Of a stretch of 64,000 bases of DNA, positions 1-10,700 are shown piece by piece (position 1 is the stretch's first letter; each line of letters opens with the position of its first letter). The position numbers and the translations under genes are program-made. Source of the stretch: Paulownia fortunei (taxonomy: Eukaryota > Streptophyta > Magnoliopsida > Lamiales > Paulowniaceae); the NCBI GenBank assembly GCA_019321725.1, contig CM033118.1, positions 17,944,071-18,008,070 of the forward strand, read 5' to 3'. A model generated the notes under the pieces. That model saw only the letters and a program-made list of their open reading frames with translations, ran no database searches and was not told the origin of the DNA.

Positions 1-214
1 GAAATGAAGCAGCATTAGCATTTTACTGAAATCCAGAAAACATTCTTACCAGTCACAACCTCAAATATGTTTGCAAATTTTGTTCTGAATACAAGAATTT
101 TTTTTAGCGTGTGGAATAAAACCCCAAATCCGGAATTCTTTTTCGTGTTTGTGTAGCAAAGTTATGTGGGTACAAAATGGAAAATCGTGCTTCAAATTGG
201 TTGCTGATAATCAC

Positions 215-1130
215 CTGGGCATGGAGAGTGTGGAAAATCTTGTCACCAATAGTAGAAAGGCTGACAGTGACGACTTGAGCTCCTTCTTCTTCAAGTATGC
301 TAATAACTTGATGCAGCATGAAATTTTTCCAGAGCCCACTAATTAAAACCACCTCCAAACTCGAATTTAAGTCTCTTATTTTCAGAATTGGCAAGTTTGA
401 TCCACCTATAGTAGGAGCATTGTTGGTAACATCAATCGTTGGATCGGTGTTCATCAGTGCTTGTGTCTTCCTTCTCCTCAATTCTTCAACTCTTTCTCTT
501 AAAATCTTGATATAACCAGCTGCCTGTTCGAGCTGATCTTGCTGTGACAAGAACTTCTGCATATGTGTGTAGAATAACAAGATAGACTGCAGGAGTCAAG
601 CACAAAAATCTGATACAAAGCAACGTACAACCACAATGATTTCCTACCTTACTATATCAACTTAATTCGAACAAATTAAGTTCTATTATGTAGTTAAACA
701 TACGAATATTATTTACAAGTTTTATTATGTTTTTGTAAACCATCATAGCTACGTGACGTTCAAAAGGTGCATTTACAAATGCAAAACTTGCAGTATATGC
801 ATGAGATTTCGTTTATATTGTACGCTCGATAATTTGTGTTGCAAATATAATCTGTCAGTCTTTTAATGAAGGTCCAACATTAAATACACTCTCATTTCAT
901 GTCTTTACTCACAAACTTGTGTATCTCTGTCGTAGAACGAATACTATCCTGCATCATAAACACGTATCCCACATCACAAAAACTCACACACATACCTTTG
1001 CTGGGTTGAAATGGTCAGCAGGGATGATGGAAACCAGCTTGGAGCAGAGACCCTTCATCTCAATCCTTCGATTTTTTTCAATGGTCTTTCTCTCAAGTTT
1101 ATGTCCCAAACTCGTCTCACCCCTCTTCAT
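215..1130 (-). CDS. bHLH162/bHLH36-like transcription factor, copy A (3' end outside window)
   Basis: Probable nuclear basic helix-loop-helix transcription factor. Exon 1 is 1130-996 (45 codons, starting MKRGETSLGHKLERKTIEKN) and exon 2 is 556-215 (114 codons). The exon 1 donor reads AAG|GTATG, exon 2 starts after a CAG acceptor and ends CAG|GTGAT. Exon 3 should encode about 22 residues, but by comparison with copy D it lies just left of base 1. The basic region is near residues 11-24. Helix 1, loop and helix 2 run to about residue 75, and an ACT-like beta-alpha-beta stretch covers about 98-155. No stop or frameshift is visible in either exon. The predicted protein is almost the same as copy D, as expected from the 7-kb duplication. 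The exons are certain from the four paralogues; the DNA target is not known. Confidence 0.85.
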
Positions 1131-1243
1131 GATCACTCAAAACCAAATTACAGATTTGTTTTTCACAACAACTGAAAACCCTCCAAGCTTCGAAGAAAAA
1201 TGTAGACAAAAAATAAGAATTAGCTGGTCATGAGTGGCTTGAA

Positions 1244-1252
1244 TTATTTATA
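1244..1252 (-). promoter_or_regulatory. Probable TATA box of bHLH copy A
   Basis: TATAAATAA on the minus strand, about 115 bases upstream of the copy A ATG. It aligns with TATAAAAG at 41027-41034 in front of copy D and with a weaker AGTATTATAA at 28511-28520 in front of copy B. The flanking GAGAGTA is shared by all three. Confidence 0.55.
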
Positions 1253-2069
1253 CTCTCATACATGGAGAAAGAACGAGAACTCAATAAAGGAGAAAGAAAG
1301 TTGAGTCAGTGCATTCGTCAAAGAAGAACAGGACCACAATAATAGAGTTAGGTATGAAATATCTAAGTCGTGTGAAAACGAACCAATATCATAACAAGTG
1401 TATATCGGGTTCGACTAAACTAAATTGAAGTACTAAAATTCCATTTTTGTCTTTCTATAATAAATTGAAGTACCCTGCAACATATAGCTAGCAAATTTAT
1501 GCCATTCTTCTTATGTTTGTGGTAGTTTTCGGATTTTGAAGTTTCTGATGATGGACTAGTTTGTAACAACACTTTGTAACAGTAGCACCTTAATAATTAT
1601 GACACAAGTTTTCTGAATCTCATATTTTTGTTTGTGAAAAGAATATTGGTTTCATTTTTATTTTGTTCGTGTTTTTTTGGACTGAATAAAAATGAGACGA
1701 TATATACGCTCATTGTGTTTTTGGACTTATTTATACTTTTTTTGGGCAATATTTTTGAATTTATTTTTTTTCTTAATGGATTGGTTCTCAAATTTGATAA
1801 AATCCGTCTCAAACTTGTTTTATTGTCGTCCTAATCAAAATATGATACCAACTTGTAAATGAAGGTCTTGGTTGTTTTTGCATAATTAATATAATAAATG
1901 TTATCACTAGTGAAATTTTGGCTGAACCCAAGCATATGATAGTCCAAACGAAAACATCTTTAACTCAATTTGATACGAGTCTAATGATAAGAAGGGCTTG
2001 ATAGATCCAAATATTCCTGTCACTTAGAAGTAATTATTAAACAAGATATGATTTCTGCATATTTATGCA
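1253..2069. other. Upstream block, noncoding
   Basis: AT-rich sequence with no gene that I can support. It is repeated at 41035-41869 upstream of copy D, and its distal part (about 1850-2060) is repeated at 53880-54110 upstream of copy E. It therefore belongs to the ancestral duplicated unit rather than to any single copy. Confidence 0.6.
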
Positions 2070-3505
2070 AGCTTAAATGTAAAATTGGTCCCATACCTAC
2101 AGATGGTGACAAAATTAATCTTGTAAATACAGGAGGTGGCAATTTAGGAATAGAAATTGAAAAACTTTCGCACATTAAGAACAAATTTGGATGAAAATTA
2201 CAACTTTTACCGAAATTAAACACGTGACTCTTTCAATTTGGAAATTTTCAAATTTCCGACTGAAATTGTTAATGTGGAGAGAGATGGTGTTACATGGGTT
2301 TTAATAATGTTGAGTTGGAAATAAAAAACCATGTGGATATACAAATATATTAAAAAATAATTTTTTAAAAAAATATTTTAAATGTTGGTGTTACTTTACA
2401 AAATATAATAAAACTAATACAATTTTTTTTATTAATTTATTTCCTTTTTCAAAACTTCACGAATAACTTAATTAATATAATTTAATTATAAAAGTTATTT
2501 TTATTTAATTAACTAATTAATCATCAATGAGTAAAAATTCAATATTTATATATTTTATTAAATAAATAATCATCAATTATAGAGTAAAAAATCAATATTA
2601 ATTATTTTATAAAATAAATTAAAAATAATACAAAATATCTTTTTAAAAATTCTTAATTAATTCATTTTAGTTTTTTGATGCATAATGAATAAATTAAACC
2701 GATGTAATTCAATTATAGATTATTTTTGTTATCTAATTAATCATCATTAAGGAGTAGAAATTTAACAATGATTATTTTCTAAAATAATCAACCATCAATT
2801 AGGGAGTAAAAAATTTAACATTAATTATTTTACAAAATAAATTAAAAATAATATAAAATATCTATTTTGAATTCTTAATTAATTTATCTTAATATTTTGA
2901 CACTTTTTAACTAATATAATTCAATTATAAATTAGTTTTTAATTAATTATCTAATTCAATTGAGGAGTAAAAAACTAGCATTGATTATTTTATAAAATAT
3001 ATAATCATCTATTAGGGATTAAACTTACACATTAATTATTTTACAAAATAAATTAGAAAATATCTCTTTTTAGTTCTTACTTAATTTATCTTAATTTTTT
3101 TGACACCTAATGAATTACTTTAATTAAACCTATAAAATAGATATTCAATGAATAACTTTGATAATATTAGGGAGTAAAATCTTAACATTAACTACTTTAA
3201 AAATATAATTAATCAGATAAAAAATTAAAAAAATTATTTTTGTATTCCAATTTTTTTGTCTTTAACTTATTTTTTCTTTTTTCTTTTTCATCTTATTCAA
3301 AAAAAAAAAAAAAACCTTTACCCTCACCGCCAAAACCTCTATCCGGCCACCACCACTGCCAAACCCTCGTCAAACCGTCATATTCCAACAAATCACCAAA
3401 AAAATGTCTTGCATCAAAATGAAGTCCAAAAACTCTAGGAAACAATAATTTGAAACATAATACATGTGAAAATACAAACAATAAGCCTAAAATATGTGAT
3501 TATAA

Positions 3506-3655
3506 AAACCTTGAAATTTTACAAGCATGAGGTTTCCATTTCAGCTTGAGGTGGTATGAATTAGGGCATCCATTCTTAAAATAATTGAAAGCATCATCGA
3601 CAAAAGGACAGGACCCCAGTATGTAAACAAGCTCGAAACTTGCACCAACTCGTCG
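3506..3655 (-). pseudogene. Captured fragment of a TBL/PMR5-type (DUF231) gene
   Basis: Read on the minus strand this encodes a stretch with GSCPFVDDAFNYFKNG, then LKLKWKPHACKISRF. That resembles the PMR5 N-terminal signature of trichome-birefringence-like wall O-acetyltransferases, in which a CPF(V/I)-x-F-x-C-x-x-NGRPD core leads to WRW-x-P-x-x-C-x-(L/I)PRF. Several conserved residues are changed. After the SR of SRF a GT donor-like site occurs, and a TTTCCTAG acceptor-like site lies about 90 bases on, so the fragment may include an intron. It sits inside TIR element 1 and is repeated at 43768-43920. The downstream GDS and DxxH catalytic parts of the family are absent, so it cannot be functional as an enzyme. 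Confidence 0.6.
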
Positions 3656-3659
3656 TCTC

Positions 3660-3830
3660 GCCACCACCACCACCCCTGCTCCCGCCTTTCACCCACCCAA
3701 CCCCACCGCCAAACCCAACACCACCATCACCAACCCCACCGCCAGCCGTCAACCCATCCAAACCCCCCTCAGCCAAACCCAACAACCCACATCACCACCA
3801 CCACCACCACCACCACCACCAAATATGAAA
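3660..3830 (+). repeat. GC-rich proline-codon tract ending in (CAC)n
   Basis: Low-complexity CCA/CAC-rich sequence, with a pure CAC run at about 3793-3821. It gives proline- and histidine-rich open frames on the plus strand and glycine-rich frames on the minus strand. I read these as composition artefacts. The paralogous tract is 43920-44092. Confidence 0.8.
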
Positions 3831-4114
3831 TGATGAATTGGCATTTTTTTTCCATCTCAACAGCTGAGTCAACACATATAAAATATTTTCTCTCCACATC
3901 ATCAAAATAAGTCAGAAAATCACAAAAATCCCAAATTATTTGATCACGTACTGGTCACGTGCGTAATTCAGGCGAAATTTATAATTTCCAATCAAATTTG
4001 TCCTTAATGTGCAAATTTTTTTTCAATTTTTATCCTTAAATTGCCACCTCTACCTCTTGTTTTTACGGGTCTAATTTTGTCACTTCTTATAACTACAAGA
4101 CTACAATTAAACCC

Positions 4115-5638
4115 ATTTATATATGTATTGGTTATGTAGAAAGACGAAAACTACCCCTTAAAAAGTCACAAAGTAAATCAAAATACCAACTTTAACTTTT
4201 GAAATACTTACCTCACTTGTTTTGATCACCAAATCATGGATTAATGACCATATAATTTGTTTATTTTCGTTGTCATTATAATAACATGTAAATTGGTTGC
4301 TTTTTTTAAAATTAATCATGAATATTACTAGATATTATAATTTTGTAAGAACAAATTCATGAGTTAGTCGAAATAAAAACATCTTACCAAACTTAAGAAA
4401 TTTAATAATAAGTATAATTTTATATTTACATTTACTTGTAATTGGTCACGTATCTTTCGTGTGGTAACTATTTCATCCTCATCTTGAAAAATATTTTTAG
4501 CATTTGACTTGTTATGATAGAAAAACGTGTATCATATATATTTAAATTTACGGCACTTATCATGCTCAAGGGGTCCAAAATTTTCAAGCGGACACCAATA
4601 TTGAGTATGAAATATGTTGGGGAAGCATAAGTAAAAGTCGTGATTTTTGATATTTCACCCCCTAATTTGACAAATCGCATATTTCGGCTCATATTGATGT
4701 CCCTACCTCAATGTCCTCATACTTTTATTTTCTTTAAGTATTAGGTCAGTCAACTATTATTTTTGTAGGAAAAAATTTCCTCTTTTACACTAATTTCAGT
4801 CTTCAAAAAATATTTTTTTTAATTTTTTTTTGTGTATTATTACTTTTTTATATCTTCAAAAAATTCTTATCTAACATTTCAGTATTTAAATAATATATAA
4901 TTTTAAGTACACAGAGTATGTCAAAATTGCTTGTTTATAATAATTATTGAAGAGCATTCCAAACAGTAGATCAAAACACAATAATTAAGAAAAAAGTGTA
5001 TTTTTGGATCTGTATATTGACTTAATTAAGGTTTTCATCCTTTATTTTGGGGTCTATCAATTTAAGACACTATCTTTAAATAAATAGTAATTTTAGGACA
5101 AACTTCGTTCAGAAAATCTAATTTGGCTTAAAATTGTCAATCTGAACAAAAATTGAGATTTTCTAAAATTGGAGAGAAATTTGCCTAATTGACATCCTAT
5201 GTGTTCTAAATGGATGGAAAACTTATGGCCTATGGATTTCGCGTAAAGTAATTTTTTTTAAAAAAATAAAAAATTAATTAAATAAATAAATTTTAAAAAT
5301 ATAAAAATTATTTTTTATTTTAACCAATTTATCTTTTTCCTGAGCCGACAAATCTGCACACCCCCCACCGTAATTAGGGTATTCACAATTCGGTATATCG
5401 ACTGAATCAATATCAAAATTTTGATATAAATGGAATCAAACTAATTCAATATGCATTTTTTCAAAATTTTAATTTTCAATTGATATTGTTATTTTAATCC
5501 TGTAGTGTAAAGGTAAATTTATCCTGGCATAGTGTCCTGTAATGTAGGGAAACAACATCCATTTGTCTTGTCGATTTTGTTCCACAACTTACACAACAGC
5601 CCAACAGTCATTACTCAATGCTTCAAACATTCACTGTT
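4115..5638. other. Noncoding part of the duplicated upstream block
   Basis: No gene seen. Most of it is found again at 44450-46320, including a run near 4970-5230 that matches 45750-46020 closely. Parts of the 4330-4790 stretch also have a divergent relative around 9365-9480 and 11085-11160. Confidence 0.6.
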
Positions 5639-5944
5639 GAGATGTGACGAGTTCGAATTGGATTCAAACTCATATCGAATTCGTTTTATTTGGAGAGTTT
5701 GTGAAATTATAAACGAGTTTGGAATGAGTTTTGAATTTTTATTTTCAAACTCACTTCCCTTTGTTTAATTAATTAATTATTTTAATATATATATATATTT
5801 ATATAATATTATATTTTAAAAAATAATATTATTTAAAAAAAATACTTTTAAATATTTAAAATTATAAATCAAATCCACACAAATTTAAATTGGACGGATT
5901 TTGAATTTTTACAAAATTTGACAAGACAAGTTTTAAATTTTGAC
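5639..5944. repeat. Insertion specific to block A (MITE-like)
   Basis: About 300 bases of AT-rich DNA, beginning TTGAGATGTGACGAGTTCG, that interrupt the alignment with block D (where 46340 continues directly). It contains inverted motifs of the type 'aattggattcaaactc' / 'aaatttaaattggacgg'. Similar insert-like sequence occurs at 7800-8360, 25880-26040 and 44835-45200. I could not define clean ends or a target duplication. Confidence 0.35.
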
Positions 5945-6360
5945 ATACCTCAAAGCTGACATCCCAAAAATGCACAACTTGCCGAAACCCACCTCAAGCC
6001 GTCGTTGCCATCCCTACAGCATCCCAAAAAACATGCACAACATGCGCAGACCCACCTCAAGCCGTCGTTGCCATCCCTACAGCATCCCAAAAACATGCAC
6101 AACTTGCAGAAACCCACCTCAAGCTGTCGTTGCCATCCCTACAGCATCCCAAAAAACATGCACAACATGCGCAGACCCACCTCAAGCCGTCGTTGCCATC
6201 CCTACAGCATCCCAAAAACATGCACAACTTGCAGAAACCCACCTCAAGCTGTCGTTGCCATCCCTACAGCATCCCAAAAAACATGCACAACATGCGCAGA
6301 CCCACCTCAAGCCGTCGTTGCCATCCCTACAACATCCCAAAAACACGCACAACACGCACA
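5945..6360. repeat. Tandem array of alternating 63- and 62-bp repeats
   Basis: Repeat starts (ACCTCAAGC) fall at 5991, 6054, 6116, 6179, 6241 and 6304, so spacings are 63, 62, 63, 62 and 63. A degenerate unit precedes them from about 5945. Two variants alternate: one ends ACATGCGCAGACCC, the other ACTTGCAGAAACCC. The true unit is therefore a 125-bp dimer. Because 125 is not a multiple of three and no plus-strand frame contains a stop, all three frames stay open through most of the array, giving overlapping open frames of up to 164 codons. At the same place in block D (about 46390-46440) there is only one partial unit. Confidence 0.9.
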
Positions 6361-7537
6361 AGATTTACGTTTTTATTTTACGAATGCAGACCCTAATCCT
6401 ACCCCACATCTGGTGGCTTAAACATATCCTTTAAAAAACAGAAACAACCAAAGGTATTCAGTGATAGTAAAACACAGATGACTTAAAAAATTCAAGTTAG
6501 ATTTCTGAATCTATTACCAAGGGAATAGCATTGGCATTCCATTAGATTTCAGTGTCTCCTACATCTTCTGCAATATCAGCAGCCTCAACTCTGTAGGCCA
6601 CTCTTTTGCGCCTTAGCTTGAACCTGAGAAACTTCACGAATAAACTACTGTTGAAATCAATCAACGGCGGAGTGTTAACGAATGGATATTAAAAGGGCGG
6701 TGGAGCGGTGGCATGAAAGGTGAGTTCCCATGGATTAATTATCCCACAGACAAATGGACGGCTTTTTGAATTCTATCCCCCGTGTGGGTTTTGCAAATCT
6801 TGGTATTTCAACTAAGTGCTGGAAGGTGAGGTCCCTATGGGAATCCCACAGGTTTTCCTTTTTTTTTTTTTGCATGGTTTTCGAACAACAGTGATGTTGA
6901 AGAAGATGATTGAGCGGATCTTGGGCGGGCCGCGTTGTGGGGCCAGGGGATGGTTGAAAAAGAGATGATTTTTTTTTTAAAAAAAAAAAATTAATGTCAA
7001 AAGAATAAGATAAGTTGGTTAAAATTTTAAAAATGAATTTTATAGCCTTTTGATTGAATATTTCATTAATGTTTTTATTTTGTTTTATTTTTATTTTTTA
7101 AAAAAAATTGACTATGTGGAATCCCCATTTAGTACTTGCACTATGTGGAATTCACATGACCATAGGTTTCTTCATTTAGTAAATACATGATGCCAAATAG
7201 GTAATTTTCCCTCCAATTTTAGGAAATTTCAATTTTCTTGTCCACAGTAATTTTCAACCAAGTTAGATTTCTTTCGGGAAATTTGTCTTAAAATTGCAAA
7301 TATTTTAAAGAATGTGTCTTAAAATTGATGTGCCCCAAAAAAAAAAAGAAACTAACTATATGAACATAGACTACAAATATAATTTTTCCAAAGATTAATT
7401 CAAAAATGAGTGAAAAATAGCATTTGAGGATAAAATCATTCAATCAACCAAATCAACCAAATACATAATAAATCTGTGCATTGTACTTCAAGGTAAAGGT
7501 ATTTTTTATTTTTTATTTACTTTATATCGGCCTCCTA
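6361..7537. other. No gene seen; end of duplicated block A
   Basis: Up to about 7025 it matches 46435-46905 with gaps. A somewhat GC-richer piece at 6540-6960 is shared with 46600-46850. After 7025 the sequence is AT-rich and unique in this window. Confidence 0.5.
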
Positions 7538-8510
7538 AATAATTGATATGTAGTAATGAAATGAGAATAGAATGAATATTCTCAAGTTTATTCTAAACAC
7601 ATGATTGATATAATTTAGTATTAAAATACACATTCCCAAATGAATCATCATTCCTAAAAGTTTGAATTTAGTCATTCACATCCTCCATTATGGATTTAGT
7701 CATTCCTAATCAGTTTGGATTGAACCTATATTTTATTTTTGACAAAATTATTCTCGTAAACTGAAAAAAAAAATATTTGACAAAATATAGAAATGAGGTT
7801 CGATCGTGTTTGCCAAAATTCGACCCCTCAAGATTTCTTTGGACTTGACCACAAACTCGCCTGAAACTCAAGAATCATTGAATTGGACCTATTAGACCCG
7901 CTTTATAATTTTAAAAATATTAAAATATATTTTTTAAAAAACAATATCATCGTAACTTTTTAAATATGAAAAAATAATATTATCAATAAATAACTAATTA
8001 TTTAACTTATATATACATATTTTAATTTTTAAAATATTTAAAAAAATCAAATATAATTGTTATTTTTTTATATTTAACAATTTATTAATTTTATATTACT
8101 ATTTTAATTTATAAGAGTATTATATTTATATTTTTTATGAGTATATATATAAGATAATTTTTTCATATATATATAAATATACATCACATAAATACTTACA
8201 TAATAAATAAAAAATATATGCATCGAGTTTGGGTCGGAATTGGATCTTAAAACTAAAATCTAAGACCCAGTTCGAGATTCATTTGTGGTTTCAAATGTTG
8301 TCTCAAGCAAAGTGGATTCGGGGCGGTCCCAAATTTATTTGAACCCATTGTATCCCTAATAAAATTGAACCAACACAAAAAAAAATATTTTATTTTTCTG
8401 CATCGTTTTTGTCAACTTTTTATCTCAATCCAATTAATAATAAAAAGAATATAAAGTAATTTTATGTAATAATTTTTTTTAATGATTTTTTTTATATGAG
8501 TGTGATATTT

Positions 8511-8548
<38 letters not shown>

Positions 8549-8870
8549 TCGACTAAAATCATAACAAACTCACTATGTACAATATATCAAATAATAATTT
8601 TATTCTAAAAATTTTCTACTAAAGGATAATTTAGTTATCAATTTTTTTTATTATATTCCTACTATTCATTTCTAATTACCAATCATGAAATTGGAATCAA
8701 ACAAGAAATGGTGATTCTATTCATTCTCCATTCCTTGTACATACAAAACGTGGAAAATGTTGTAATCATATTATTAATTTCCAATCATCATTCAATTTCC
8801 AATTTCATTACATTCCTAATTTCATTCCATTTCTATCTAATTTTATTCCTACGTATCAATCGTTCCCTTA
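7538..8870. mobile_element. MITE-like TIR element with a nested AT-rich insert
   Basis: The left end (about 7538, AATTGATATGTAGTAATG) and the right end (about 8868, reverse complement GATTGATACGTAGGAATA) are inverted repeats. Both lead into an ATAGAAATGGAATG-like stretch. The interior at about 7800-8365 looks like a second insertion, and a (TA)n tract lies at 8513-8543. The right end 'cgttccctta' suggests a TTA target site as in Harbinger-type MITEs, but I could not confirm a duplication on the left. No coding potential. Confidence 0.45.
8513..8543. repeat. (TA)n microsatellite
   Basis: About 15 uninterrupted TA units. Similar tracts occur at 24074-24148 (interrupted), 24936-24966, 35980-36012, 37092-37124 and 45010-45038. 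Confidence 0.95.
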
Positions 8871-9529
8871 GAAATACATGACTTTTCCTTTTTTAAAATC
8901 GAATTCAAGATGATAAATTGATAAATTTTGGATTTTTAGGACATGACCTGCTATAACAGGCAAATATGATCGGATGATGCTGAAATGGCTTTCAATTTGG
9001 GGGAATGTCAATTTTGAAGGGAAAATCTTACGTGATGATATCTGCATTTCACTATATGATATTATTTAATAATATCCCACTTAACATGAAAATTCCCCAT
9101 TATCATATTATACAAGAAAAGTCAATATCTATATCCATCTAGTTACATATCATAACTAGAAAAAAATGCCATACTATATGATTTATCAAATGAAATATTG
9201 ATATGTTTGCCAGGGTTTTAACAAGTACTAAACCATATGAACAAAAAGCATTTGGTCAAGACATTATAGTAGCATGCATGTAACTGAGGATCTTTGTAGC
9301 TTTTGCGTAATTAACAACAACAATAAAAATTTCTTCTATATCTTGATTGAAAAGAAATTCACGATAGCCCAAATAAAAACATCTTAACAAACTCGAGAAA
9401 TTATAAAGTACATGTAATTCGTAACTTGGGATTCGAATGGAAAAATGTCCCGTACATATTTGAGTTCCTATGTTGAAGAATTGTAGCTAGCTTGGTGTGA
9501 TAAGTTAACACAATTTAAATATTTAAATC
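8871..9529. other. No gene seen
   Basis: AT-rich. The part from about 9290 to 9480 weakly resembles 4330-4490 of the duplicated block. This suggests an older, diverged copy of the unit, into which TIR element 2 was inserted. Confidence 0.35.
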
Positions 9530-10418
9530 GATTTAATTGTAAAATTCGTCCCAAAATAAAACTCGAAAGATTTTCGAACATTGAAGATAAATTTAGCTGA
9601 AAAGTGTAATTTTTGCCGGCATTACGAGCGTGAACCCTTCAATTTGGGGATTTTTTATTTTACATGCACTTTTTAATAATGTTGGGTTAGAAAAGAAAAA
9701 GCCAAGTGGATTTACAAATATATTAAAAATATATATTTTGCGAAATATATTAAAATAATAACAAATATAACCAATCACCACCATACAGTCATCGTGCCCC
9801 GACGAATCTAACTCCCACACCCACCAGCCTGTTGTCCCATGGTACCACCCTCGCAACCACCGCCGTAGCAGGCCACCACCATTGCCTGCCGTTTTGTCCA
9901 CAAGCCATGGCGCCACCAAATGCAGCCATAAAGCCCAACATCCACCGAGTATAGACATCCCTTGTAGCCAACCGTCACTCCCACAGGCCACATCCCCTCT
10001 TCCTCTCTTCTTTTTTCTTCTTGGTTCAAACATAAGAAAACCCAAGAGAGAAAGCTGGAACGTGTCTAGAGAAAGAAATAGTTGGCCTGGAGTGATTTGA
10101 AAGAATTGGATAATTTGGCATATTTTCCAACTAGGAATTTGAGTCATGTGGCCTACATGACATTTTTTTTTCCAATTAAGCTTTAATTTTTGTTCACGTA
10201 GGCTTTTGTATATATTATATACAATGTCAAAATTCACCGAAAAATAAAAAATTCCCAAATTAAAGGTGTAATTCCCGCGAAAATTATAATTTTTGTTCAA
10301 ATTTAATTTTAGCATGTAATTTTTTTTTTTAATTTTTATCCTTAAATTGCCACTCTTTATTTTTATGAGACTGACTTTACCACCCCTATAGTTATGGGAT
10401 GAATTTTACATTTAAGCC
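9530..10418. mobile_element. Mutator-like TIR element 2 with a different GC-rich core
   Basis: The left end GATTTAATTGTAAAATTCG (9530) and the right end (reverse complement GGCTTAAATGTAAAATTCA, to 10418) are inverted and belong to the same family as element 1. The subterminal phrases ('gtggcaatttaaggataaa' in inverse) are also shared. The core at about 9775-10030 is GC-rich but differs from the core of element 1 and I do not recognise it. A 240-codon minus-strand open frame spans 9593-10315, but it runs through the TIR itself and has no recognisable domain, so I do not call it a gene. No target duplication was found. Confidence 0.6.
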
Positions 10419-10438
10419 TACTCAAATTCATACAACTC

Positions 10439-10700
10439 GGGGCACAGCTCAACTGGCGGAACAATTGAGTTGAACTTGCTTCCAACGACAGGGTGGGGGT
10501 TCGAATCCTGGTGGGAACAGTATTGGGAACTTGGATGTTGGTTGAGACATATCCCGCGATTTACCTCCTTCTAACTGCTAGTTGAGGCATATCCCGCGAT
10601 TTACCCCCTCCTAGGTGGTAGGGACATGTGTATAGAAGGTTCAGAATTAGTTTGACGCAAGTTAAGAATTTGGGTTATAAAAAATAAATAAATAAATAAA
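10439..10700 (+). mobile_element. tRNA-derived SINE
   Basis: The 5' part has an RNA polymerase III A box (AGCTCAACTGGC, 10446-10457) and a B box (GGTTCGAATCC, 10498-10508), as in a tRNA-related promoter. The body is not a tRNA. The 3' end is an A-rich simple tail with AAAT repeats (10677-10700). Inside the body a phrase containing CATATCCCGCGATTTAC occurs twice 40 bases apart (10541-10570 and 10581-10610). The element begins about 20 bases beyond the right TIR of element 2. Target duplications are not obvious. It is non-autonomous and needs LINE enzymes for movement. Confidence 0.8.

Larger units (their letters stand above)
2070..4114. mobile_element. Mutator-like TIR element 1, non-autonomous, carrying a gene fragment
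   Basis: The left end (from 2070, AGCTTAAATGTAAAATTGG) is matched in inverse orientation by the right end (to 4114; reverse complement GGGTTTAATTGTAG). Similarity continues inward for roughly 150 bases, including 'gtggcaatttaggaatag' on the left and its complement near 4040-4060. The flanks look like an imperfect 9-bp target duplication, ATTTATGCA at 2061-2069 and ATTTATATA at 4115-4123; 9 bp is the usual Mutator length. The interior is very AT-rich except for a GC-rich core at 3310-3830. No transposase is present. A paralogue lies at 41870 and a more divergent relative at 9530-10418. The superfamily is inferred from the ends, not from a transposase. Confidence 0.65.
1..7025. repeat. Segmental duplication block A (paralogue of 39783-46905)
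   Basis: This block is collinear with 39783-46905. Matching landmarks include the bHLH copy, the TBL-bearing TIR element, the CAC microsatellite (3793-3821 against 44064-44092), the shared 4.9-5.3 kb stretch and the tract near 6.99-7.02 kb, which ends in the same phrase as 46875-46905. The two blocks differ by local insertions and deletions. Block A has extra sequence at 5639-5950, a tandem array at 5945-6360, and about 160 bases at 6610-6768 that block D lacks. The comparison was made by eye, so the edges are approximate. Confidence 0.85.

Noticed and set aside
3640..3828. Proline/histidine-rich open frame on the plus strand
   Set aside because: Produced by the CCA/CAC tract inside TIR element 1; no start context or domain, and the paralogue at 43920-44092 does not keep the frame.
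5945..6360. Possible CRISPR array
   Set aside because: The repeats are contiguous 62/63-bp units without unique spacers, and the DNA is plant nuclear.
5940..6434. 164-codon and related open frames through the tandem array
   Set aside because: All three plus frames are open because the unit lacks stops; no evidence that one is translated.
9593..10315. 240-codon minus-strand open frame
   Set aside because: It runs across the element's own inverted repeats and has no recognisable domain; treated as part of TIR element 2.
10446..10508. tRNA gene
   Set aside because: A and B boxes are present, but the sequence cannot form a cloverleaf with an acceptor stem and continues into a SINE body with an A-rich tail.
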